A stretch of DNA of 64,000 nt, taken from assembly GCF_024679095.1 (NCBI RefSeq), contig NC_066517.1:1689607-1753606 (forward strand). The letters run 5' to 3'. Positions 24,295 to 35,550 of the stretch are shown here, piece after piece. Positions within the stretch are counted from its first letter, which is position 1. Each line of letters opens with the position of its first letter. The notes beneath the pieces are model-generated. The model searched no databases. It saw only the letters and a list, made by a program, of their open reading frames with translations, and was not told the origin of the DNA. The stretch comes from Eriocheir sinensis (Eukaryota > Arthropoda > Malacostraca > Decapoda > Varunidae). A program made the position numbers and the translations under genes.

Positions 24295-24299
<5 letters not shown>

Positions 24300-24657
24300 T
24301 CTTCTCTTCCTCCCTTCTCCTCTTCCTCCTTCCTTTCTCTCTCCTTCCTGCCCCACACTTACCTTCCCTTTCCTTCGCTTTCCGTCACCCTCTCCTTCCT
24401 CTCCCTTCCCTCCCTGTCTTAGCCTCATCCCCTTCCTCCTTCATTTACTTTCCTCTCCTTTCGCTTTCCTTCACCCTCTCCCTTTCTCTCCCTTTCTCTC
24501 CTCACTACAGACTCATCCCCTTAGCTAATTTTCGCCCCATAGTACAATCCTCTTTCTCCTCTCCCTCCTCTCTTTCCTTCTCTCTCTCTCCCTCTCTCTT
24601 TCTTCCCTTCGTCTGTACTCTATGGAATCTAATATCTAGTTTTTTTGTCTTTCTTTG

Positions 24658-25640
<983 letters not shown>

Positions 25641-25689
25641 AATTCTCGTTTGCTTATTCCTCCTTCTCTCCTTTTTCATTCACCTCCTT

Positions 25690-26690
25690 ATTTAATGCAC
25701 ATAGGTGAAAAAAATCCGAGCTTTAAATATCAGATTCAAGGACATGAGCTCAGCGAATTAAAACACGAAAAAGATCTTGGTGTCATTATCAGTAACACTC
25801 TTAAAATGAGTGATCAATGTTCTGCAGCGAGTAAATAAGCCAATATGATGTTGGGATTAATCTCAAAAAAACTTTGATTATAAATCACCCGAACTTATGA
25901 AGAGATTATATTTAGCATTAGTAAGAACACACCTAGAACACGCCGTTCAGTTCTGGTCACCGAGCTATATCGAAGATCAAGTTTTGCTAGAAAAGATACA
26001 GCGACGAGCAACCAAACAAATTCCAGTGCTCCGAAACCTGCCATATGACGAGCGTTTAAAGCTTTTAGATATGTTTTCCCTAAAAAAGCGAAGGATAAGA
26101 GGGACTTAATTGAAGTGTTCAAAATCCTAATGGATTCGACAACATTAACAGATAGTATATTTCAGAGAGACACCAACACAATAATAACACCAGCAACGGT
26201 ATGCAGTTAAAGAAATCGATGTAACACATTGGTGCACAGAAGTTATTTTCAATAACAGAGTCGTCGATTATTGGAATAGACTCCACCGTCAGTAGTTAGC
26301 GCACAGGTATCAATAGCTTTAAGTTTTCTTTGGATAAGTACTTCATGGATATAAGATTACACTGACCCTTTTCGCATGTTTTAGACAGATTGCAGCGACC
26401 TCAACCTATATTCATATAATTCTCCCCACAACCTAGATTGCAAGTAGCGAAAGTCAAAAATAGAGTAAAGCAACAGTTAATGTCCGCATGGCAGGTGGAG
26501 TGGTGTGGGTGCAGTAAGGTGACAGGTACTGGTGCCGTGCCTAGTACCGCCGTAAAACGAGGATCAAGCCTCCACCTGTGCCCTGAAACCACCTCACCCA
26601 TCGTGGGTCTTAGTGGGGATTCTGGGGCTGCCCTGTGAAGCCACTCGTCCTCTTCCAGTCTCCCTGTATTTCTATGTTCTTAGGTTCTTA
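25690..26690 (+). pseudogene. CR1-like LINE copy, heavily decayed
   Basis: Fragments in several frames: KHEKDLGVIISNTLKMSDQC (25770), LALVRTHLEHAVQFWSPSY (25905), KIQRRATKQIPVLRNLPYDE (26000), and remnants of VVDYWNRLP-type sequence near 26270. A 3' UTR-like region extends to TTCTATGTTCTTAGGTTCTT at 26670-26690. A different subfamily from copies a-c, with many indels. Confidence 0.8.
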
Positions 26691-26699
26691 TATAATGAA

Positions 26700-27000
26700 G
26701 TCGTTTTCCCCCACAGCTTAGGTTACCAGTAGTGTAAGTTAAGGGTAGTAATTTCCTCTTATTTCTCTCTTTACTGTAAAATTTCCATGTCCCTTTCTTC
26801 CTTAAAGGTACATGGTGTTCGCTTCTAACTATTTCCTGCCGGCACGTTGCCGGAGGGAGAGTGGGTGGGGAGGAGCCTTAATCTTTTATTTCCTATCCTA
26901 CCACACGTAGATTACTAGTAGTAGCAGTAGTAAACAGACACCCTCACCATAGACCGATAGGTCTTCTGGTGTCTGTTCTTTCTATGTATTCCTATGTATT
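26700..27000 (+). mobile_element. CR1-like LINE 3' UTR fragment
   Basis: Non-coding. It contains TTAAAGGTACATGG, GCCGGCACGTTGCCGGAG (a perfect GC-rich hairpin), CTACCACACGTAG and CCGATAGGTCTTCTGGTGTC. It ends with a doubled CTATGTATTC 10-mer at about 26983-27002, the CR1-style 3' terminus. Confidence 0.75.
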
Positions 27001-27158
27001 CCTCCTCCTCCTCCTTCTCCTCTTCCCAATCCTCTTATTCCTTCTCTTTCTCTTTATTTACTCCCCCCAGCCCTTTTTTTCCTTCTCCTAATCTTATTTC
27101 TTCTCTTCTTATATCCTCCTCCTCCTCCTCCTTACTAGGGCTAATACACTACGCTCAA

Positions 27159-27347
<189 letters not shown>

Positions 27348-27359
27348 CCACCTTATACA

Positions 27360-27680
27360 ACTGACTCATGACTCATCCCTTTCCTCCTCCCCCTCTCCAT
27401 TCCTTCCTCCCTTCACTGACTCAAATTCTCCCAAAGTCTATATTTCAATGACTCACAAATATGCATGCATTCTCCTTTAGTCTACGGGGTTAAGTCATCA
27501 CCTCAAGCATGCAGAGGGGTGAGTCACACGAAGTCCCTCCTGAATCGGCTTGTGTATGCAGGGAAGGTGTGTCACACAAGTCTTTCTGAGTCATATAATG
27601 CCTGCAGAGGAAAGGTGAGTCACGCTATATTCCTTTTGACTCATCTTATGCTCGGAGAAAGTAGATGAGTCATGGTAAAG
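27360..27680. repeat. About 48-bp minisatellite carrying TGA(C/G)TCA motifs
   Basis: At least three clear units (starting near 27516, 27564 and 27612) share GGTG(A/T)GTCAC, then a C/T-rich centre, then ATGC..GCAGAGGAAA. Nine exact TGACTCA/TGAGTCA heptamers lie between 27360 and 27672. This heptamer is the AP-1 (Jun/Fos) consensus. Whether the sites act as regulatory elements cannot be told from sequence. Confidence 0.75.
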
Positions 27681-27689
27681 CCTTCCTGA

Positions 27690-27965
27690 GTGAAAAAGAA
27701 GTAGAAAGATAAATGAGAAGGTGGACGGAGGAACGAGAAGAGGAAGAGGAGGAGGAGGAGGAGGGGAGAAAAGAAGAGAAGAGAGACAATATGAAAAAGA
27801 AATAGAAAGATAAATGAGAAGGTGGACGGAGGAACGAGAAGAGGAAGAGAGGAGGAGGAGGAGGACGAGGAGGAGGGAGAAGAAGAAGACAATATGAAAA
27901 GAAGTAGAAAGATAAATGAGAAGGTGGACGGAGGAGGGGATGATGATGATGATGATGATGAGGAG
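27690..27965. repeat. About 105-bp purine-rich tandem repeat, three units
   Basis: Each unit has AGTAGAAAGATAAATGAGA and AGGTGGACGGAGGAACGAG, then GA/GGA-rich sequence and GACAATATGAAAA. Starts fall near 27698, 27797 and 27904. Reverse-strand Ser/Leu-rich frames are compositional. Confidence 0.8.
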
Positions 27966-28277
27966 GAGGAGGAGAAGACAGAATAAGGAAGACTGTGATG
28001 AATGAGAAATAGAAAGATGAGAATGAAAGGAGGAGGAGAAGGAACGCCGAAATAACGAAACAGTCCACGACAATCCCAGCAACGTCAACGAGAGGCTTTT
28101 CAAACAGGCGAACAGGACACCGATATGTCTAGGAAGACAGGCCGGGTATTACACTTTGCTGATTAGCCTGTATAGCAGCAAGAAGACTCCTGTGCCGTGC
28201 TGATGTCGCTAATAGGCTGCGTCATGGACCATCAGGGCAGCAGCCCTCCTGAGAGCACGCAGTAATGGCCTCAAATC

Positions 28278-28303
28278 TATAAATAGCCGGCGCCGCGTCA
28301 TTC
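28278..28303 (+). promoter_or_regulatory. Possible TATA-box core promoter
   Basis: TATAAATA at 28278-28285 followed by GC-rich DNA and an initiator-like TCATTC at 28299. Spacing from the first T to the initiator A is about 22 bases, shorter than the usual near-30, so this is weak. 28090-28400 is the least repetitive, most GC-balanced stretch nearby, but I see no gene downstream. Confidence 0.25.
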
Positions 28304-28565
28304 AAAAGCGTTCCCGGACCCTCGCGTACCCCAGTTTAAAGTCCACCCGCGCCGCATTCCTCGCATTCCTCAGTGACGGGCTGCCTGGACACACCAGTGA
28401 CGTACACACACACACACACACACCGCGCTGCCCGCCGCACTGCTCAGAGCACACATTCATCCCTCCCCGCACTGCGACCTTGAGATGCTCCACACACGCC
28501 CTTCTAGCACGCAGAATTCCCATAGAAAATGAAAGTATTGAAGGACAGACTTTGGAATGTGGTGG

Positions 28566-28624
<59 letters not shown>

Positions 28625-28657
28625 TCACCTCTTGGTCTGCTGGGTCTCTCTCGAGAC

Positions 28658-29756
28658 CATAGCTGGGCACTATAACGAAAACCTTATTCCCGATAATCGA
28701 TAACTGATAATGAAAAACCTTATCGGTGATAACCGATATTCGTTAACTGGAGACACAAATATAGCCAATAACCGATAACCGATACCCGATATAAATCCAC
28801 AATTCTGATACTAGCTAGCGATAAGTCCGATAGGTGAAAACGATACTATATTGATATTTCAAATAGAAAAACATAGATGAATTCAAATTTTCATTATCTG
28901 TATTTAGAAAACACAAAACCCGAAAACCACACGTTGACACGTACCTATGGACGGTAATACTAGAAACACCTGAGCCGGTGTTGTGTTATTTGGCGTCCCC
29001 ACCGTCAACAAACACTGGTCTCTCGTGAACTGCGCATGCTCAGACCAGCAAGCGTAGACCTGTACAGTCTCACAAAGCTTTTTAACCGTAATTAAGAGTT
29101 GCTGGAAGGCTGAATCAGACATACAGTACCTACCACCATCGCCCGCTGTTTCTAGAACGACACTCTGTACGAGTTGTATTTATATGTACCGAGTGTCGTT
29201 CTAAAACAACGAGATGTGCTATCTGATTCAGCCTAAAGCTTTGTGAGTTTCACTACTGGTCTGAACATGCGCAGTTCTGAGACCAGTGTTTTTAAACAAA
29301 AGCGCCAGATTTGGCGATGGGACACCAAATAACACAACACCTGGTGCCTTCAATACCATGGCATGCTCACAAACGAATACGGAATATCAAATTTGAGGCA
29401 GTGAATAATCATTTTGGGGGCAAAGTTAAATGATTTTTCTCTCTGATATATTGACTTTTGAGTCTAATATAAAACATAGCTTAGTTTTTTTAATGTTGAT
29501 GATCTAAGTATGAAATCTCTTCACACGAAGATATTTCATACCCCGAAGTTTTTTCATACAACACCGGGCGCCCGGCCACGCATGCGCAGTAGGGAGGAGA
29601 CGTTTTTTTTTTTTCTGGGGCGGAAAAAAGTAGTGATTATCGCTAGTTTGGTTACAAAAGTAACGAAGATACCGATATATATTTAAATAAGTAGCGGATG
29701 GCCGATAACCCGATTTTGTTATCAGCGATAACTTATCGCGATAACGCCCAGCTATG
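28658..29756. mobile_element. Non-autonomous hAT element, 1099 bp, nested in SINE-B
   Basis: The terminal inverted repeat is CATAGCTGGGC at the left and GCCCAGCTATG at the right. Perfect 8-bp TSDs CTCGAGAC lie at 28650-28657 and 29757-29764. Subterminal regions are packed with CGATAA/TTATCG motifs (28690-28850 and 29640-29745), typical of hAT terminal arrays. There is no transposase; the centre is a large foldback. Confidence 0.92.
28952..29360. repeat. Large inverted repeat (foldback) inside hAT element
   Basis: The outer arms pair GGTGTTGTGTTATTTGG (from 28978) with CCAAATAACACAACACC (to 29341). Middle arms pair AACACTGGTCTC...ACTGCGCATG with CATGCGCAGTTCTGAGACCAG. Inner arms pair CTAGAACGACACTC (29152) with GAGTGTCGTTCTA (29190). 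The loop lies at about 29171-29185. Pairing is imperfect with internal indels. Confidence 0.85.
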
Positions 29757-30043
29757 CTCGAGACAGCCAGCCGTTTCCCTACGGAGGAGCACAGAGCTCG
29801 TAGTACCGATCTTTGGGTAGGGCTGAGACCACTCATACACAACACACCGCGACAACGAGGTCACAACTCCTTGCCTGACGTCGCGTACCTACTCACTGCT
29901 AGGTGAACAGGGGCTATACGTGAAAGAAGATTAACCCAATAATTATTTATCTTCACCCGGCTGGGGAATCGAACCCCGGTCCTTCTGGCTGTGAGGCCGA
30001 CTTTCTATCAACTGAGCTACCGGGCCGTGTGTGTGTGTGTGTG

Positions 30044-30404
30044 TCATGCGTGCCTGCCTGCCGGCCACACGCTCCTGCTTAGAAATAAGAAAAAGAACAA
30101 TGCGGGAGACACGAGTTCTCTTTTTCGATAATTAAAATCACCCGCGGCGCAGCGACACACAGGTCTGCCAGGTGCCACCGGGGATGTCAGAGACTTGACC
30201 GTGTAGTTGGTGGCTCCTGCAGACGGACCCCAGTGCTCTATCGTGGGTGTTTTCAGGCGCTTTCGACTCTCACATCAATTATTCGAGGCCGAGAGGGGAT
30301 CGTTACCTTTGCAAACACAACAGCAACCTCGGAACTGTTTAATCGTCTTCATTGAGAGCCATGCATTGTGGAGGAGAGACAGGGAGAGGAGAAGAGAGAC
30401 TTAC
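30044..30404. other. Unique sequence, no recognised gene
   Basis: Non-repetitive, moderately GC-rich DNA. An open frame from 30207 (MVAPADGPQCSIVGVF...) runs into the CR1 3' end and shows no recognisable domain. Either host intergenic DNA or an unrecognised remnant. Confidence 0.35.
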
Positions 30405-31287
30405 ACAGAATTACATAGAAAATCAGACCACACAGACCCCATGGTCCAGACTAGGTGGTCTATCCTTAAACCTAAGTGATTTTACATTAATCAGATGGCT
30501 CCAAAACGTTGCTTTTCTACTCTAGTTAATATTAATCTCAAGGAAGTGACGGTTGAGCTTGTTTTTGAAGGAGTCAATCGTGTTACACTGGACCACTGAT
30601 GGTGGGAGCTTATTCCATTCTCGCACTACAACGTTGGTGAAGAAAAATTTGGTGCAGTCTGAATTTACTTGTCTACATTTGAGTTTTATGACATTGTTCC
30701 TCGTTCGCAAAGTGTCATCGATCATAAACAATGTTGATCTGTCTACATTCGTGAAACCATTAAGTATTTTAAAACATTCGATCAGTTTTCCTTGGAGGCG
30801 ACGTTTCTCAAGAGAGAACATGTTAAGGGTCGAAAGTCTTTCTTCGTAGGATTTGTTGCGCAAGGAAGGGATCTTTTTTTTTTTGGTCGACGCTGAACAC
30901 CTTCTAGCTTAGCAATATCCTTTGCATGGTGGGGAGACCAAACTGTACCGCATATTCCAAGTGGGGTCTGACTAAATTATTGTAGAGCGGAAGTATTACA
31001 TCTTTATTCTTGAATAAGAAGTTTCTTTTAATGAAGCCCAACATTCTGTTTGCTTTATTTGCTGCATCGATGCATTGCTGTGAGAATTTGAGGTTTGACG
31101 CGATTTTGACCCCCAGGTCCTTAACTCATTGAGCTCCTATGAGTTTAACGCCGCGCATTTCGTAATCGAACTTCTTATTTTTTGTTCCTACTTGAAGGAC
31201 CTGGCACTTGTCTACGTTAAAGGGCATCTCCCATTTATCCGACCAAGCTGAAATTTTGTGCAAATCCTCTTGGAGGCTTTGCCTTTG
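30405..31287 (-). mobile_element. CR1-like LINE copy b, truncated at both coding ends
   Basis: Minus-strand frame 30863-30522 encodes [51 protein letters not shown] and FKNKLNRHFLEININ. Upstream, homologous nucleotides extend to 31287, where the 5' end stops abruptly at a short (GA)n run, with an A-tract indel near 30872. The 3' terminus ATTACATAGAAAATCAGACC adjoins GA-rich sequence. Very close to copies a and c. Confidence 0.9.
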
Positions 31288-31309
31288 CCTGAGAGAGAGA
31301 GAGAGAGAT

Positions 31310-31995
31310 TAAAATTCGTGAGGCCTTTTTTGGTTTCCTGAATGTGCATGATACAACTGGTGACGGTTTATTGAACTCATTCCTTGACAAGGTGAATGGG
31401 GTTGGGATAGATATACCTGATATGAGAGGACAAGCTTACGATCATGGTGCTAACATGAGTGGAAGGAATAAAGGAGTACAAGCACGTACATTAGAACCGA
31501 ATCAACGTGCTTTGTATGTACTGCGTGGCTCATACCTGGAATTTGGTGATTGTAGATGCAGCGAAATCCTCAAATTATGCCATTGAATTTTTGGGCATCA
31601 TGAACAGAATGTATGTGATATTTAGCTCATCTACATCTCGATGGGCTATTCTTGAAGAATGTTTGCCTATTACAGTTAAAGGTCCATCAGGTAACACGTG
31701 GGAGTCACGAATTGAAGCTGTTAAACCACTCCGATATCATATGAAGGAAATTAACAATGCCTTATCAGTGCTGAGAGAATATGCTCTCGAGAAAAAAGAT
31801 GGCGTGGCCACAGGAGCAGGTGCACTCATGGACATATTGAACTAATGGCCATTTCTATCAGCAGTTTGCTTATGGTATAACATTTTATTTCATATCAATA
31901 AGACCAGCAAGTTTATTCAGTCATCAGACATAACAATTGGTGTGTTGCAGGCAGGGGTGACTACTACTATGGCATTCTTTGAACAGTATCGCAAT
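31310..31995 (+). pseudogene. hAT transposase (ZMYM1/DUF4371-like), fragment 1
   Basis: Encodes EAFFGFLNVHDTTGDGLL, DIPDMRGQAYDHGANMSGR, KGVQARTLEPNQRALYV, then after a one-base shift near 31520 SHTWNLVIVDAAKSSNY, FLGIMNRMYVIFSSSTSRW and GNTWESRIEAVKPLRYH. The D-x-RGQ-x-YD-x-GANMSG motif is diagnostic of the catalytic region of the hAT transposases that gave rise to zinc-finger MYM-type protein 1. A stop interrupts at 31843; sequence similar to the family continues to about 31995, where LINE-Jk copy 2 is inserted. The 5' end is lost at the (GA)n junction near 31288-31309. Confidence 0.88.
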
Positions 31996-34900
31996 ACAGG
32001 GTATAATACAGCTGCCGCCTGTGGGGGGGGACCATAAATACCCCCAGGAAGGACTCCTGTTCTGGCTGCCGACCCGAGAGGTGTCCTGATAAATCCTCGA
32101 ACCTCCTCCTTATCAATTTCTGCAACATTCACGGTCTTCGTTCTAATTTTCATTCTGTGGAACACCATCTTTCCTCCTCTAAACCTCATCTTCTCTTCCT
32201 TACCGAAACACAGGTGGCTGAGGCTACTGACAGCAACCTCTACTCTGTTCCCTCCTACTATCTCTATCCTAAAATTCAATTCAAAGCTGGATGTTGCGCC
32301 TACGTGTGCAACGACATCACTTGCTCTCGTGCCCACGACCTTGACTCTTCTGAATTTTCCACCATCTGGCTAAGACTTCATTGTCATTCTATTACTAAAT
32401 ACATATCTGCTGTTTATCTCTCACCTAACTCTACTAACTATGTAAAATTCTTTGACTATTTGAATTCTAAAGTGGAGCACATCTTGTCTCACTCTCCCTT
32501 CGATGAAACCCCCATCTTGTGAGATTTCAATGTTCACCACCAGCTTTGGCTTTCATCCTCTTTCACTGACCAGCCTGGTGAACAAGCCTACAACTTTGCT
32601 CTCCTCAACGACCAAGAGCAGTTGGTTCAGCACCCTACACGTATTCCCGACCGTCTTGGATACAGGCCCAACATTCTAGACCTCTTCCTTACCTCTAATC
32701 CTTCTGCTTACTCTGTCAAACTGTTCTCTCCGTTGGGCTCCTCCGATCATAACCGTATTTCTGTTTCCTGTCCTATCGCTCCTGTACATCCTCTGGACCC
32801 ACCGAAGAGGCGATGCTTCTGGCATTTTGCTTCAGCTCGGTGGGACGACCTGAGGATGTACTTTTACTATTTCCCGTGGAATGATTACTGCTTACAGGCG
32901 AGAGACCCTCCTGTGTGCCCAACGCATCTCAGAAGTGATTGTTTCTGGAATGGAGGCATACATTCCACGTTCTTTCTCTACTCCACATGCTAAAGAGCCT
33001 TGGTTTAATCATGCTTGTTCTCGTGCTATTAAAGATAGAGAGGCAGCTCACAAAGGGTTCCAGAGCCTTCGAACTCCCGCTAACTATGACCTTTACATTT
33101 CAGCCCGGAATCGTGCCAAATCTATTTTTCGACTTACCAAAACTTCTTTTATCAATAGAAAATGTCAACACCTTACTTCTTCTAATTCTTCCCGTGACTT
33201 CTGGCATCTAGCCAAAAATATCTCCTCCAATATCACTTCTTCCTCTTTCCCTCCTCTCATTAACTCTGACGTCAGCACTGCCGTCTCATCTGTCTCAAAG
33301 GCTGAACTCTTCGCTCAAACTTTCTGTAAGAACTCCACCTTGGACGATTCTGGGCATATACCTCCTACTCATCCCCCCTCTGACTCCTTTATGCCTGTTA
33401 TTAAGATTCTTCCAAATGATGTTTTCTATGCCCTCTCTGGCCTCAGCTCTCAGAAGGCTTATGGACCTGATGGAGTGCCTCCTAATGTCCTTAAAAACTG
33501 TGCTTCCTTGCTGACACCCTGCCTGGTCAATCTCTTTCGTCTCTGCCTATCAACATCTACCTTTCCTTCCTGCTGGAAGTATGCCTTTGTACAGCCTGTG
33601 CCAAAGAAGGGTGACCGCTCCAATCCCTCAAACTACCGCCCTATAGCTTTACTTTCCTGTCTATCTAAAGCTTTTGAATCAATCCTTAATCGGAAGATTC
33701 AAAAGCACCTTTCCACTTCTAACCTTCTATCTGATCGCCAGTATGGGTTCCGCAAGGGGCGTTCTGCTGGCGATCTTCTTGCTCTCTTAACTGACTCTTG
33801 GTCATCCTTTCTTAGCCGTTTCGGTGAAACTTTCTCTTTTGCGCTAGACATATCGAAAGCCTTCGATAAAGTCTGGCACAAGTCTTTGCTTTCTAAATTG
33901 CCCTCTTTTGGATTCTATCCCTCTCTCTGTCCTTTATCTCCAGTTTCCTTTCCGGTCGTTCCATCTCTGCGGTGGTAGACGGTCACTGTTCTTCCCCTAA
34001 ACCTATCAACAGTGGTGTTCCACAGGGCTCTGTCCTATCACCCACTCTTTTCGTGTTATTCATCAATGATCTTTTTTCCATAACAAACTGTCCCGTCCAC
34101 TCGTACGCCGACGACTCCACTCTGCATTATTCAACTTCTTTCAATAGAAGCCCATCACAACAGGAAGTACACGACTCCAGACTGGAGGCTGCAGAACGCT
34201 TAATCTCAGACCTTGCTATCATTTCCGATTGGGGCAGAAGGAACCTTGTGTCCTTCAATGCCTCAAAAACTCAATTTCTCCACCTATCAACTCGACACAA
34301 ACTTCCAAACACCTATCCCCTATTCTTCGCTATCACCATCTTCAACACTAAACATCCTCGGTCTATCCTTAACTCAAAATCTCAACTGGAAACTTCACAT
34401 CTCTCTCGGTAAATCAGCTTCCTCGAGGTTGGGCGTTTTGTGTCGTCTCCGCCAGTTCTTCTCCCCCGCGCAGGTAATATCCATATACAGGGGCCTTGTC
34501 CGCCCTCGTATGGAGTATGCATCTCACGTGTGGGGGCTCCATTCACACAGCTCTTCTGGACAGAGTGGAGTCTAAGGCTCTTCGTCTCATCAGCTCTCCT
34601 CCTCCTACTGATAGTCTTCTACCTCTTGAATTCCGTCGCGATGTTGCCTCTCTTTTTATCTTCTATCGATAATTCCACGCTGACTGCTCTTCTGAACTTG
34701 CTAACTGCATGCCTCCCCCCCTCCCGCGGCCCCGCTGCACACGACTTTCTACTCATGCTCATCCCTATACTGTCCAAACCCCTTATGCAAGAGTTAACCA
34801 GCATCTTCACTCTTTCATCCCTCACGCTGGTAAACTCTGGAACAATCTTCCTTCATCTGTATTTCCTCCTGCCTACGACTTGAACTCTTTCAAGAGAAAG

Positions 34901-35045
34901 TTATCAGGACACCTCTCCTTCCGAAATTGACCTCTCTTTCGGCCACCTCTTATGATTCTTTTTTAGGAGCAGCGAGTAGCGGGCTTTTTTATTATTGTTT
35001 CCTTTTTTTGTGCCCTTGAGCTGCCTCCTTTGTTGTAAAAAAAAT
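31996..35045 (+). mobile_element. LINE-Jk copy 2, nearly complete, inserted in hAT gene
   Basis: The endonuclease region (32110-32800) has HLLFLTETQVAEAT with the catalytic E, then [12 protein letters not shown], where GGA of GDFN is mutated to TGA (near 32520), and [14 protein letters not shown] coding is open for 365 codons (32881-33978): KAYGPDGVPPNVLKNC, FVQPVPKKGDRSNPSNYRP, YGFRKGRSAGDLLALL and ALDISKAFDKVWH. A shift then leads to SGVPQGSVLSPTLFVLF, SYADDSTLHYS (34105) and the thumb and C-terminus in shifted frames to 34930. The 3' UTR ends TTGTAAAAAAAATAAA at about 35045. The least damaged family member in its RT half. Confidence 0.92.
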
Positions 35046-35210
35046 AAAAAATCTTAATGCATCGGAAATAGCTGAGCAGGTGAATGTAGCCAAAGTATTT
35101 CCGCAGACGCGTACACGAAGAAAAAAAAAGCATGTTTGACTATGTGTCGCAATGAAAGTATCTTATCTGAGGATGTTATAGTAGGATATCAATGTATTAT
35201 TATTATTTAA
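35046..35210 (+). pseudogene. hAT transposase, fragment 2
   Basis: Immediately after the LINE 3' end the translation LNASEIAEQVNVAKVFPQTR followed by TRRKKK resembles the hAT segment that normally follows the region at 31990. MCRNESILSEDVIVGYQ in a shifted frame may extend it. This supports the view that LINE-Jk copy 2 inserted into the hAT gene. Confidence 0.65.
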
Positions 35211-35284
35211 TATCACCACGAATTAGGCATACAATTGTCAATGGAAAAAAAACACGACAGATAGATCACGCCACCTTATAGGAA

Positions 35285-35550
35285 TGTCGTCCGTCAGTGT
35301 TTACCGTCTCAGTTTTGTATACTTCGCACTCCGATGGTGCGTGGAGGTCACCTTGACATACGTGACCAATTGTAACAATTATTTTCCAACCTGTAACTCG
35401 CCACTCCTTCACGAGAGTCCGACTGACACACAACGACAGTCGCTCTCGCTCCGTCGCTTCTTGTACATAAAGGCTACGAATATAATTCGCCTTAAGGAAG
35501 CTGAAGTCTTAATCAACACCCTTTAAACGCCCCCCGACAAGCCCGTTACA
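35285..35550 (+). mobile_element. Probable 5' LTR (partial) of Ty3/gypsy element
   Basis: Ends GCCCGTTACA at 35550, followed by TTTGGTTGGCAGCGGTCA, a sequence commonly seen just inside gypsy LTRs at the primer-binding site. A TGT at 35285 could be the LTR start, but I find no second LTR to confirm it. The sequence resembles an R/U5 region rather than a protein gene. Confidence 0.5.

Larger units (their letters stand above)
28571..30027 (-). mobile_element. SINE-B (tRNA-derived), split by a hAT element
   Basis: Minus strand. The head at 30027-29955 is tRNA-like, with GCCCGGTAGCTCAGTTGATA (A box) and GGGGTTCGATTCCCC (B box and T arm). The anticodon-position loop CTCACAG would read CAC (Val), but two anticodon-stem mismatches argue against a functional tRNA. 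The body runs to TTTCCCTACGGAGG on the plus strand, is interrupted by the hAT element (28658-29756), then resumes with CTCGAGAGAGACCC and AGACCAAGAGGTGAATTAC. The tail is (CA)n on the minus strand (28571-28620). GT repeats also adjoin the head at 30028-30043. Confidence 0.85.

Noticed and set aside
28278..28303. A confident host promoter and gene start
   Set aside because: A TATA-like box is present, but the initiator spacing is short and the following DNA is SINE and hAT sequence with no coding region.
29955..30027. Functional tRNA-Val(CAC) gene on the minus strand
   Set aside because: The head is tRNA-like, but the anticodon stem has two mismatches and the sequence continues into a SINE body with a CA tail, so it is a SINE head.
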